Source of the DNA: Flavobacterium hercynium
Lineage (GTDB): Bacteria; Bacteroidota; Bacteroidia; Flavobacteriales; Flavobacteriaceae
Direction: 5' to 3'
Assembly: GCF_002217285.1 (NCBI RefSeq)
Contig: NZ_MUGW01000042.1
Coordinates: 55,641-119,640, forward strand
DNA: 64,000 bases
A program made the position numbers and the translations under genes. Below the pieces are notes generated by a model. The model ran no database searches and was not told the DNA's origin. It saw only the letters and a program-made list of their open reading frames with translations. How positions within the stretch are numbered: position 1 is the stretch's first letter; every line of letters begins with the position of its first letter. Of this stretch, positions 1 through 7,722 are shown in pieces.

Positions 1-1094
1 GCAAAAAAGAATTAACAGAATATATCAAATTTCCTTTTTCATTATACAAGGACAATCCGTATTGGGTTCCTCCTATTATTGCTGATGAACTGGAATCATT
101 TGATAAAACAAAAAATCCTGCTTTTGAAAATGCCGAAGCTTATTTTTACATTGCCTACAAGAATAATGAAATTGTGGGAAGAATTACAGCTATCATCAAT
201 TGGGCTGAAGTAAACAACCAACACAAAAGAAAAGTTCGTTTTGGCTGGTTTGATGTAATCGACGATATCGAAGTTACGAAGGCTTTACTGGAGAAAGTGT
301 ACGAATTAGGAAGAGCAAACAAACTGGAACATGTTGAAGGCCCTATGGGATTCTCTAATCTGGACAAAGTAGGCGTTCTAACAGAAGGATACGATCAAAT
401 GGGAACTATGATTACCTGGTATAACAATCCTTATTATGTAACGCATTTTGAACAATTAGGCTTTCAGGTTGAAAAGGAATACATCGAAAGTATTTTCCCG
501 TTTTCTAACGTGCATCCTGAATTTTTCTTAAAAGCTCAGGAATTAATCAAAAAGAGATACGGACTAAGATCGTTAACATTTACGAAGACAAAAGACATTA
601 TGCCGCATGTGGACAAAATGTTTGATCTTTTTAATACTTCATACGCTAATCTGGCTTCGTTTGTTGCTATTTCTGATGTTCAGAAAGAATACTTCAAAAA
701 GAAATACATTAGTTTTATTAATCCTGAATACATCAAATTTGTAGTAGATAAAAATGATGATTTAATTGCTTTTAGTATCGTAATGCCCAGTTTCTCAGAA
801 GCATTACAAAAAGCAAAAGGAAAACTATTTCCGTTTGGATTTCTTCATTTACTAAAAGCAAGAAAAAAGAGTAAAGATGTGGTTTTCTACCTGATCGGAG
901 TTCATCCGGATTATCAAAATAAAGGTGTAACTGCTATTATATTTGATGAATATTTTAAAACTTTTACTGAAAGAGGAATTGTAAATTGTATTAGAACTCC
1001 GGAATTAGCAGAGAATACGGCAATACATTTGCTTTGGAAAAATTTCGATCCAACCATTCACTGTCAAAGAAAAACGTATTTAAAATATCTTTAA
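1..1094 (+). CDS. GNAT-family N-acetyltransferase-like protein, 5' end outside window
   Basis: The reading frame is open from base 3, so the gene begins upstream of the window; about 363 codons are visible. The first visible part contains FPFSLYKDNPYWVPP and then an IVGRITAIIN strand, typical of a family of long (about 380 aa) acyl-CoA N-acyltransferase-fold proteins common in Bacteroidota. The C-terminal part (IGVHPDYQNKGV) looks like the acetyl-CoA binding motif A of GNAT enzymes. Substrate is unknown. An internal GTG at 174 would also give an ORF but would cut off the conserved N-terminal block, so it is not the start. Convergent with the lipoprotein gene at 1180-1653; a hairpin at 1118-1148 separates them. 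Confidence 0.8.
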   Translation, partial: KKELTEYIKFPFSLYKDNPYWVPPIIADELESFDKTKNPAFENAEAYFYIAYKNNEIVGRITAIINWAEVNNQHKRKVRFGWFDVIDDIEVTKALLEKVYELGRANKLEHVEGPMGFSNLDKVGVLTEGYDQMGTMITWYNNPYYVTHFEQLGFQVEKEYIESIFPFSNVHPEFFLKAQELIKKRYGLRSLTFTKTKDIMPHVDKMFDLFNTSYANLASFVAISDVQKEYFKKKYISFINPEYIKFVVDKNDDLIAFSIVMPSFSEALQKAKGKLFPFGFLHLLKARKKSKDVVFYLIGVHPDYQNKGVTAIIFDEYFKTFTERGIVNCIRTPELAENTAIHLLWKNFDPTIHCQRKTYLKYL

Positions 1095-1117
1095 GATTAA
1101 GACATCTTTTAAACATA

Positions 1118-1148
1118 AAAAATCCATTCGCAAAACGAATGGATTTTT
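1118..1148. terminator. bidirectional terminator hairpin, copy 1
   Basis: Perfect 13-bp stem (AAAAATCCATTCG / CGAATGGATTTTT) with loop CAAAA, A-rich on one side and T-rich on the other, between the convergent ends of the acetyltransferase and the lipoprotein gene. An almost identical hairpin lies at 1699-1731. Confidence 0.8.
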
Positions 1149-1179
1149 ATTTTTTTACAATTTTTTTTCTGATATGGAA

Positions 1180-1653
1180 TTATTTGTCGCAATCCACTTT
1201 TGTTAACACGTTGGTTGCATCAAATTTTAAGTTCTTTCTATTTTTAAATGATACTTTATTGTTCGTTTCTACAATATCACCATATCCTTCAATATAGGTA
1301 TTTTCTCTGTGAAGAAATACAACTTCTCTAATAGAAGAAACACCTTCTGACATAAAAGTATAATCAGCAATTAATGTATCTCCTTTTATATTTCCTATTA
1401 AAGTTCCTTCGTTTTTATCTTTTTCCTTCAAACCATAAAATAGTTTTCCGTTCACTTCCTGATGAGAATTAATATTAAAACTTAGCTTAATATCATTTGC
1501 TGTAGAGACATAACATTCGTCGCCTGCAGGCTCTGCAATTTCAGCTTCTTTTGGTGCATCTGGAGTTATTGCCGGAGGAGCCGGAGTTGTTTCTTTTTTA
1601 CAAGAAATAAGTACGGTTAAAATCACGGTCATTAATGTTAAAACTTTTTTCAT
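1180..1653 (-). CDS. small lipoprotein of unknown function
   Basis: 157 aa from the ATG at 1653. The N-terminus MKKVLTLMTVILTVLISCKKE is a lipoprotein signal with lipobox cysteine C18, followed by a Pro/Glu-rich linker (residues 22-45). The remainder is predicted beta-rich, with cysteines near residues 47 and 155 that could pair. A longer reading frame runs upstream to 1749, but it would translate the terminator hairpin at 1699-1731 and hide the signal peptide, so the internal ATG is preferred. I recognise no domain. It is flanked on both sides by the same hairpin sequence and appears monocistronic. Confidence 0.75.
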   Translation of the reverse strand: MKKVLTLMTVILTVLISCKKETTPAPPAITPDAPKEAEIAEPAGDECYVSTANDIKLSFNINSHQEVNGKLFYGLKEKDKNEGTLIGNIKGDTLIADYTFMSEGVSSIREVVFLHRENTYIEGYGDIVETNNKVSFKNRKNLKFDATNVLTKVDCDK

Positions 1654-1698
1654 ATTTTGCTTTTTTTTGATTAGTGAGATAAAATTAGTTAAAATAAA

Positions 1699-1731
1699 AA
1701 AAAATCCATTCGCAAAACGAATGGATTTTTT
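1699..1731 (-). terminator. terminator hairpin, copy 2
   Basis: A 14-bp stem (AAAAAATCCATTCG / CGAATGGATTTTTT) with loop CAAAA, same orientation as the copy at 1118-1148. It lies after the stop of the aminotransferase-like gene (1774) and ahead of the start of the lipoprotein gene (1653), so it can end transcription of the former. Confidence 0.75.
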
Positions 1732-1773
1732 ACATAATTCCCACATCAAGGAATTTTATTTTAGGCGCATTAC

Positions 1774-3033
1774 TTAAGAAACATCTACCGTTGTGCGTTC
1801 TGCAATTTCTTTGTAAGTTCCGTTTACTAATTTCTCACGAATTGCTTCGAAAGCAGTTAACGTTTCATCAATATCAGCTAAAGTATGAGAAGCTGTTGGA
1901 ATCATTCTTAACAAAATAATACCTTTTGGAATTACAGGATAAACTACGATAGAAAGGAAAATTCCGTAATTTTCTCTTAAATCGTTTACCATTACCATTG
2001 CTTCAGGAATACTTCCCTCTAAGTAAACTGGTGTAATACAAGTATTTGTATCTCCAATATTAAATCCTTTTTCTTTTAATCCGCTTTGTAATGCATTTAC
2101 ATTCTCCCAAAGTTTATCTTTAATAGACGAAGAATTACGTAATAATTCTAAACGTTTTAAAGATCCTAAAGTCTGGATCATTGGCAATGCTTTTGCAAAC
2201 ATTTGCGAACGTAAATTGTATTTCAAATAATCAATTACACTTTTATCAGCTGCTACAAAAGCACCAATATTAGCCATAGATTTTGCAAAAGTAGAAAAGT
2301 ACACATCGATATCATCCTGAACACCTTGCTCCTCACCTGCTCCGGCACCTGTTTTACCTAGTGTACCAAAACCGTGTGCATCGTCTACCAATAATCTGAA
2401 AGTGTATTTTTGTTTTAATGCAACAATTTCTTTTAATTTTCCTTGTTGCCCGCGCATTCCAAAAACACCTTCAGTAATAAATAAAATACCTCCGCCTGTT
2501 TCTTCTGCCATTTTAGTAGCACGCTGCAGGTTTTTCTCCATGCTTTCAAGATCATTGTGTTTGTAAGTAAAACGTTTACCCATGTGCAAACGAACACCAT
2601 CAATAATACAAGCATGTGAATCTACATCATAAACAATAATATCATTTTTAGTTACCAAAGCATCAATAATAGATACCATTCCCTGATAACCAAAGTTTAA
2701 TAAATAAGCTGATTCTTTCATTACAAAAGCAGCCAGTTCATTTTCTAATTGTTCGTGATATTTTGTATGACCAGACATCATACGAGCTCCCATTGGATAA
2801 GCAGCACCAAATTGAATTGCTGCATCTGTATCTGCCTGGCGAACTTCAGGATGATTCGCTAAACCTAAGTAATCATTCAGACTCCAGTTTAGAATATCTT
2901 TCCCGTGAAATTTCATTCTTGGACCCAACTCACCTTCTAACTTTGGAAAAACGTAATAACCTTCTGCCTGAGAAGCCCATTTTCCAAGCGGGCCTTTATT
3001 GTCCTGAATTCTTTCGAATAAATCTTTTACCAT
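1774..3033 (-). CDS. PLP-dependent alpha-oxoamine synthase family enzyme (serine palmitoyltransferase / cysteate acyltransferase-like)
   Basis: 419 aa, usual size for the alpha-oxoamine synthase family (SPT, KBL, BioF, HemA), which condenses an amino acid with an acyl-CoA. Seen: DVDSH at 136-140 (His stacking on PLP), LVDDAHG at 215-221 (Asp/His pair binding the cofactor) and STFAKSM with the Schiff-base lysine at K251. Substrate cannot be read from the sequence. In Flavobacterium and relatives, members of this family start sphingolipid synthesis (serine + palmitoyl-CoA) or capnine-type sulfonolipid synthesis (cysteate + acyl-CoA); either fits. No biotin genes are nearby, which argues against BioF. 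Followed by the hairpin at 1699-1731. Confidence 0.82.
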   Translation of the reverse strand: MVKDLFERIQDNKGPLGKWASQAEGYYVFPKLEGELGPRMKFHGKDILNWSLNDYLGLANHPEVRQADTDAAIQFGAAYPMGARMMSGHTKYHEQLENELAAFVMKESAYLLNFGYQGMVSIIDALVTKNDIIVYDVDSHACIIDGVRLHMGKRFTYKHNDLESMEKNLQRATKMAEETGGGILFITEGVFGMRGQQGKLKEIVALKQKYTFRLLVDDAHGFGTLGKTGAGAGEEQGVQDDIDVYFSTFAKSMANIGAFVAADKSVIDYLKYNLRSQMFAKALPMIQTLGSLKRLELLRNSSSIKDKLWENVNALQSGLKEKGFNIGDTNTCITPVYLEGSIPEAMVMVNDLRENYGIFLSIVVYPVIPKGIILLRMIPTASHTLADIDETLTAFEAIREKLVNGTYKEIAERTTVDVS

Positions 3034-3255
3034 AATATAGTGTAGTAATAATTTTAACTTTAATCAGCGAGCAAAATTAATCATAATTATTCTAAAATTG
3101 TGTCAGCCATTTACTTTTATTATAAAATAATCAAAATCTTAACTTGATAGACAAAAAACTTTTTGAAACAAAATTTCTCATAGATTAAAAATATGAGCAA
3201 AAAATGAAACCCTAAGTAAAAAATATCATTGTAACTAATCCATGATTTTTATCAT

Positions 3256-3282
3256 AATAAAAGACAAAACACTCTTTTAATT
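3256..3282. promoter_or_regulatory. predicted Rrf2-type operator upstream of nirK
   Basis: AAAAGA (3259-3264), 8 bp, TCTTTT (3273-3278) with AT flanks, 37 bp before the nirK ATG. The same half-sites with the same 8-bp spacing occur upstream of norB and of the rrf2 gene. Inferred to be the site of the Rrf2 protein encoded at 11337-11795. Confidence 0.65.
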
Positions 3283-3319
3283 TTACATCATCTTAAAACC
3301 CAAATTAAACTACTTTATT

Positions 3320-4774
3320 ATGAAAACTAAATGTACTTTCTCCGGAAAATCAAGGGTACTGCTATGTTTACTTTTGAGCATTTTCCTTTTTGAATCCTGC
3401 AAAAAAACAGAACCAGCAATTGAAACTTCTTATGCTGATATCGTAACAGAAGGACAGATGGATGCTGAGCTGACCGCTCCTCCTTTGGTACCCAAACCTG
3501 TTTACGGAAGAAAAGCCATGAAACTAAAAGTAAACATGGAAATAAAAGAACAGGAAGGCACAATGACAGATGGTGTAAAATATACCTATTGGACATTTGG
3601 CGGCTCTGTACCAGGAAGTTTTATAAGAACTCGTGTGGGCGATGAAGTTGAATTTCACTTAAAGAACCATCCGGATAACAAACTTCCTCACAATATCGAT
3701 TTACATGCTGTTACAGGCCCGGGAGGTGGTGCTTCTTCTTCTCTGGTAGCCCCGGGACATGAAAAAACATTCAATTTTAAAGTAATCAATCCCGGATTGT
3801 ATGTGTATCACTGTGCTACTGCACCTGTTGGAATGCACATTGCGAACGGAATGTACGGATTGATATTGGTTGAACCGGAAGGCGGACTTCCTCCTGTTGA
3901 CAAAGAATACTATGTTATGCAGGGTGATTTTTATACGCAGGGAGAGTATGGCGCTAAAGGGTTACAGGCTTTTGATATGAATAAAGCGGTAAAAGAAACT
4001 CCGGATTATGTTGTATTTAACGGAAAAGTAGGTTCATTAACCAACGGAGGTGAATTGACGGCAAAAGTAGGTGAAACGGTTCGTTTATTTGTTGGAAATG
4101 GTGGACCAAATCTGGTTTCTTCTTTTCATGTTATTGGTGAAATATTTGACAGCGTGCACGTTGAAGGTGGCAGCACCATTAATAAAAATGTACAAACTAC
4201 TTTGATTCCTGCGGGCGGTGCTGCTATTGTTGATTTTAAGGTAGAAACTCCGGGAACTTTCATTCTTGTAGATCACTCCATTTTTAGAGCGTTTAACAAA
4301 GGTGCACTGGGAATGCTTAAGGTAGAAGGAAAAGAAAACACCAGCGTTTACTCCGGGACTATTCAAGAAGGTATTTACCTGCCGGAAGGAGGAACAATCC
4401 AGAAAATGCCAGGAAGTACTGCTGCAAAAACACCTACACCGAAACGTACTGTAGAAGAAAAAATAAAAATTGGTAAAGCTATTTTTAGCACAACTTGTTT
4501 TGCCTGTCACCAATCTGAAGGACAAGGAATTCCTAACGCTTTTCCTCCCTTAGCAAAATCAGATTATCTGAATGCCGATTCCAAACGTGCCATCAATACT
4601 ATTTTACATGGTTTAAGCGGCGAAGTAACGGTAAATGGCAAGAAATACAACAGCGTGATGCCTTCTCAAAACTTATCTGATGATGAAATCGCGAATGTCC
4701 TAACGTATATATACAACAGCTGGGGCAACAACAAAACAGAAGTTACTCCGGAAATGATAAAAGCTTTAAGATAA
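3320..4774 (+). CDS. nirK: copper-containing nitrite reductase NirK with C-terminal cytochrome c domain (lipoprotein)
   Basis: 484 aa; reduces nitrite to NO. Lipobox LFESC puts the lipid anchor at C27. Two cupredoxin domains (about 60-190 and 200-335). Type 1 copper ligands by pattern: H124, C165, H173, M178; type 2 ligands H129, H164, H319; active-site D127 and H270 are also present, so the enzyme looks intact. A Thr/Pro linker (about 365-378) leads to a class I cytochrome c domain with CFACH at 393-397 and probable axial Met at M447 (SVMPSQ). The fused cytochrome probably delivers electrons to the type 1 copper. First gene of a run with the SUMF1 (15 bp gap) and SCO genes. Predicted operator upstream at 3256-3282. 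Confidence 0.95.
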   Translation: MKTKCTFSGKSRVLLCLLLSIFLFESCKKTEPAIETSYADIVTEGQMDAELTAPPLVPKPVYGRKAMKLKVNMEIKEQEGTMTDGVKYTYWTFGGSVPGSFIRTRVGDEVEFHLKNHPDNKLPHNIDLHAVTGPGGGASSSLVAPGHEKTFNFKVINPGLYVYHCATAPVGMHIANGMYGLILVEPEGGLPPVDKEYYVMQGDFYTQGEYGAKGLQAFDMNKAVKETPDYVVFNGKVGSLTNGGELTAKVGETVRLFVGNGGPNLVSSFHVIGEIFDSVHVEGGSTINKNVQTTLIPAGGAAIVDFKVETPGTFILVDHSIFRAFNKGALGMLKVEGKENTSVYSGTIQEGIYLPEGGTIQKMPGSTAAKTPTPKRTVEEKIKIGKAIFSTTCFACHQSEGQGIPNAFPPLAKSDYLNADSKRAINTILHGLSGEVTVNGKKYNSVMPSQNLSDDEIANVLTYIYNSWGNNKTEVTPEMIKALR

Positions 4775-4788
4775 CAGCAACATTCGGT

Positions 4789-5574
4789 ATGAAAACAAAC
4801 TTTTTCATTATTACTTTTTTCCTGTTGCTTCTAAGCTCATCAAAAGCACAGGAATCTGGAATGGTTTCCATTAAAGAGGGTTCGTTCATCCCTCTTTATG
4901 GAGCCACTTCTCAAAAGCCTTTACTAGTAAAATCGTTCGACATGGATATTTATCCTATTACGAATGCTGAATTTCTGGATTTCATCAAGAAAAATCCTTC
5001 GTACAGTAAATCAAAAATAAAGGGAATTTTTGCTGATAAAAGTTATCTGACGTATTGGGCAAGTGATTTTGATTTTGGAAAAGTAAATCCTAAATCGCCT
5101 GTAACCAGCGTTTCCTGGTTTGCTGCCAAAAAATACTGCGAATGTCAAGGCAAACGATTGCCAACGATGGACGAATGGGAATACGTTGCGATGGCCGATG
5201 AGAAAAAGATTGATGCCAGAACCAAAAAAGAATTTAATGCATACATTTTATCCTGGTATGAAAAATCAAGGATGTATGAAAAGGAAATAGGACAAACCTT
5301 TAAGAATTATTGGGGCGTTTATGATATGCACGGCTTAGTTTGGGAATGGACAGCTGATTTTAATAGTATTTTTTTATCAGGAGAGTCCCGAAAAGATAAA
5401 GGAGATGATAAAAACTTATTTTGCGGTGGTGCTTCTGTAAACGCAAGTGATCTGATGGATTATGCCGCTTTTATGCGCTATGCTTTTAGAGGAAGTCTAA
5501 AAGCTCAATATTCAACACGTAATCTCGGTTTTAGATGTGCCAGTGATGCCAAAGTCCAAAACGTTAATTTTTAA
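4789..5574 (+). CDS. SUMF1/formylglycine-generating-enzyme-like protein (NirV-like)
   Basis: 261 aa with a cleavable signal peptide (about 1-20, ending SSKAQ). The rest is a SUMF1 / FGE-sulfatase fold: ITNAEFLDF, VTSVSWFAAKKYCEC, RLPTMDEWEY, GLVWEWTADF and the C-terminal YSTRNLGFRC are its usual landmarks. Genes of this type next to nirK are called nirV; their exact role in nitrite reductase maturation or function is not settled. It lies 14 bp after nirK and its stop overlaps the start of the next gene (TAATG), so the three are probably one transcript. Confidence 0.8.
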   Translation: MKTNFFIITFFLLLLSSSKAQESGMVSIKEGSFIPLYGATSQKPLLVKSFDMDIYPITNAEFLDFIKKNPSYSKSKIKGIFADKSYLTYWASDFDFGKVNPKSPVTSVSWFAAKKYCECQGKRLPTMDEWEYVAMADEKKIDARTKKEFNAYILSWYEKSRMYEKEIGQTFKNYWGVYDMHGLVWEWTADFNSIFLSGESRKDKGDDKNLFCGGASVNASDLMDYAAFMRYAFRGSLKAQYSTRNLGFRCASDAKVQNVNF

Positions 5575-6185
5575 TGTATTTTAAAATGAAAAAAATAATA
5601 ATTGCGGTTCTTTTTCTTGCGGTTTCTTTCAGCAGCTGCAAAGAATCTGATAAAAAGAATGATGCCGCAGCGACAAAAAAGGAAATTAGTGATCTTTCTA
5701 TTTACAATTTACCTTCTAAATGGACAACCCAAGACGGAAAGGATATTGAACTGAAAAGTCTTAGAGGAAATGTTCTCGTGATGGTTATGATTTACACCAG
5801 TTGTAAAGCTGCTTGCCCCAGATTGGTGGCGGATATGCGAAATATTGAGAAAAAACTTGATGCCAGTACCAAAAGAAATGTAAAACTTATTTTGGTAAGC
5901 ATAGATCCCAAAACGGATACTCCGGAAAGATTAAAAACATTTGCTATTGATAATCAAATGAATCATGCTCCCTGGGTTTTCCTTAGATCATCAGAAGAAA
6001 ACACACGAGAATTTGCAGCCGTTTTAGCTGTTAACTATAAAAAAATATCGCCAATAGATTTTTCACATTCTAATATCATAAGCGTCTTTAATGCGGAAGG
6101 CGAACTGACCTACCAACAAGAAGGACTTGGGGTAAATAATGATAAAGCTATAGAAGTGATAAACCAGCAGGCAAGAAAAATTTAG
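5574..6185 (+). CDS. SCO1/SenC-family copper chaperone, lipoprotein
   Basis: 203 aa from the ATG at 5574, which overlaps the previous stop (TAATG) and suggests translational coupling; an in-frame ATG at 5586 (MKKIIIAVLF) is an equally good start. Lipobox FSSC follows the hydrophobic segment. The thioredoxin-like fold carries the SCO copper site: CKAAC (cysteines C73 and C77 counted from 5586) and a distal histidine in FSHSNIISVF (H161). SCO proteins insert or redox-prepare copper centres; next to nirK it probably serves nitrite reductase. Confidence 0.88.
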   Translation: MYFKMKKIIIAVLFLAVSFSSCKESDKKNDAAATKKEISDLSIYNLPSKWTTQDGKDIELKSLRGNVLVMVMIYTSCKAACPRLVADMRNIEKKLDASTKRNVKLILVSIDPKTDTPERLKTFAIDNQMNHAPWVFLRSSEENTREFAAVLAVNYKKISPIDFSHSNIISVFNAEGELTYQQEGLGVNNDKAIEVINQQARKI

Positions 6186-6202
6186 ATAGGTTGATTAGTC
6201 AG

Positions 6203-6240
6203 AAAACAAGAGGAGATTTTAAGTCATCAACTCTTGTTTT
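6203..6240. terminator. bidirectional terminator between convergent genes
   Basis: Inverted repeat AAAACAAGAG (6203-6212) / CTCTTGTTTT (6231-6240) followed by a T-run. It overlaps the stop codon of the leftward gene at 6219 and follows the SCO gene end. Confidence 0.75.
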
Positions 6241-7442
6241 TTTGTTTTTAATAAAGAGATTATAATCATAAATAAACCAAAAACCAGAAAAAGACTCAAT
6301 CCAAAAATTATTTGGTGATAAAGCGGAATCAATCCGTATCCTAAATAAAAATAAATACCCTGAAGAAATAATACAATTTCTGTCGTGATGTAACCAAAAA
6401 CAAAGCTTACCAAACCTACTCTTAAAACAGATGATCTTTCAGAAAGGAACTTATTCTGAAGTAATATTCCAAATAGAAAGCCTGTAATAATTCCCAACAT
6501 GGTCAGGTGAATAAATCCTATCACGAAATTCCGAATCTGATGCGATACTTCGGCTAGGTTTGGAATAATAGTCAGTAACTGAATACCCACTTTTAAAAAT
6601 AAAGAACATAGCGCCAAACCGTACACTATTTTAGCTGTTTTGTCTAAAGTATTTTTAAAATGACTTAGTTCCGGTTTAAGCATTTTATAAAAGTAAATAA
6701 ACGCCCCCAATTGAATTAAAACGCCTAATGCATTGATGACGTTAAGAATATTATTTTCTACGAACCAACGTACTGGAAAAGCAAGCGTTAGCATTACCGA
6801 AATTATAACAGCATAATAAAACTTCTTAAACTTTACCTCATCAATTTTATTCTGAAATTGTTTTAAGAATAATGCTAAAACTGCAAGTATAAACCATCCG
6901 TTAAATTGAAAATGAAGGAAAAACTGAATCGCAATCTGATAAAAAGCACTCTGTTTTCCTAACGTACTTACTGCCGGTCCCAGACACCAAACACCCAAAG
7001 TTGATAACATCATAAACAAAACAGCAACGAGTAAAAGCCTTTGTGATGGAGATTTTTCAGATGCACAATCTTTCCAGACCAAACGACAGAAAACATAACT
7101 CAATATAATGTGTAAAGTCGAGAATAGAATCGAAAATAATGCATAGCCCTGAATAGGAAACGCGATCATCATTCCGATAACTGAAAACTGAGTCAGCCAA
7201 AACAAACGATTATAGATGGGCTTTTGGCTTTTTTCTTTGGGAATAAAAAAGTGAACAACCAAAAAATAAATAATCAGATAAACCCAGCCCAACATAGCGA
7301 CATGGGAATGTGCATGAAGCAAAAAACTGTAGTTTAAAAAATCTATTGGAAACAGATACATAAACCGCATTAATAACCCAAACAAACAGGCTATCAAAAA
7401 ATTAAAAAAACAACAAAGTATCCAGCTTTTATGGGAATTCAT
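6219..7442 (-). CDS. 12-TM membrane protein resembling heme-copper oxidase/NorB subunit I, function unknown
   Basis: 407 aa, almost entirely hydrophobic, about 12 transmembrane segments, no signal peptide. Residues 42-52 read LHAHSHVAMLG (His 43, 45, 47), which recalls the histidine-rich helix of NorB/CcoN; later blocks HFQFNGWF and GFIHLTMLGIITG contain further membrane histidines. The full set of six heme-copper ligands of an oxidase is not evident, so I do not call it an oxidase. It sits inside the denitrification island between the nirK run and ric/norB, on its own leftward transcript. A role in NO or nitrite metabolism is suggested only by position. Confidence 0.7.
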   Translation of the reverse strand: MNSHKSWILCCFFNFLIACLFGLLMRFMYLFPIDFLNYSFLLHAHSHVAMLGWVYLIIYFLVVHFFIPKEKSQKPIYNRLFWLTQFSVIGMMIAFPIQGYALFSILFSTLHIILSYVFCRLVWKDCASEKSPSQRLLLVAVLFMMLSTLGVWCLGPAVSTLGKQSAFYQIAIQFFLHFQFNGWFILAVLALFLKQFQNKIDEVKFKKFYYAVIISVMLTLAFPVRWFVENNILNVINALGVLIQLGAFIYFYKMLKPELSHFKNTLDKTAKIVYGLALCSLFLKVGIQLLTIIPNLAEVSHQIRNFVIGFIHLTMLGIITGFLFGILLQNKFLSERSSVLRVGLVSFVFGYITTEIVLFLQGIYFYLGYGLIPLYHQIIFGLSLFLVFGLFMIIISLLKTKKQELMT

Positions 7443-7508
7443 AGTGTATTTTTAGGAATTAAATATTCTTTTAAAAATCTTAAAACTAAAGCATTAATTA
7501 TATCGGTC

Positions 7509-7591
7509 GATCCTATGGATCTTTTTGCTCTGTTTCATTCTTAAAAACCGGATTAAAATCCGGCTCTACAATATCTCCGAGCCTCTGGCTC
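7509..7591. repeat. cluster of three short perfect palindromes (REP-like)
   Basis: In the gap between ric and the 12-TM gene: GATCC-TAT-GGATC (7509-7521), CCGGATT-AA-AATCCGG (7548-7563) and GAGCC-TCT-GGCTC (7579-7591). All are perfect, unusually GC-rich for this AT-rich spacer, and regularly placed. Nothing else is visible in 7443-7660. Confidence 0.5.
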
Positions 7592-7661
7592 TCTTTTAGT
7601 TTTCCAAAACTCCATAATTTAAAAATAGTAAATTCAGACGGTATTTCTATTAAATAAAAAA

Positions 7662-7697
7662 CACCGATAACTATCTTTTATGGATATATTACCGGTG
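7662..7697 (-). terminator. terminator of norB-ric
   Basis: Imperfect hairpin with arms 7662-7675 (CACCGATAACTATC) and 7683-7697 (ending ACCGGTG), followed leftward by a T-run on the minus strand (plus strand AAATAAAAAA). It lies 26 bp after the ric stop. Confidence 0.65.
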
Positions 7698-7722
7698 CTT
7701 TCCGCACTATCAAAATTTATTT

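Noticed and set aside
1034..1297. Forward ORF of 87 codons across the terminator after the acetyltransferase gene.
   Set aside because: It translates the hairpin at 1118-1148 and antisense of the lipoprotein gene; Phe/Leu-rich with no motif.
4085..4525. Leftward ORF of 146 codons inside nirK.
   Set aside because: Antisense to an intact nirK with all copper and heme ligands; rich in Ser/Phe/Cys with no domain.
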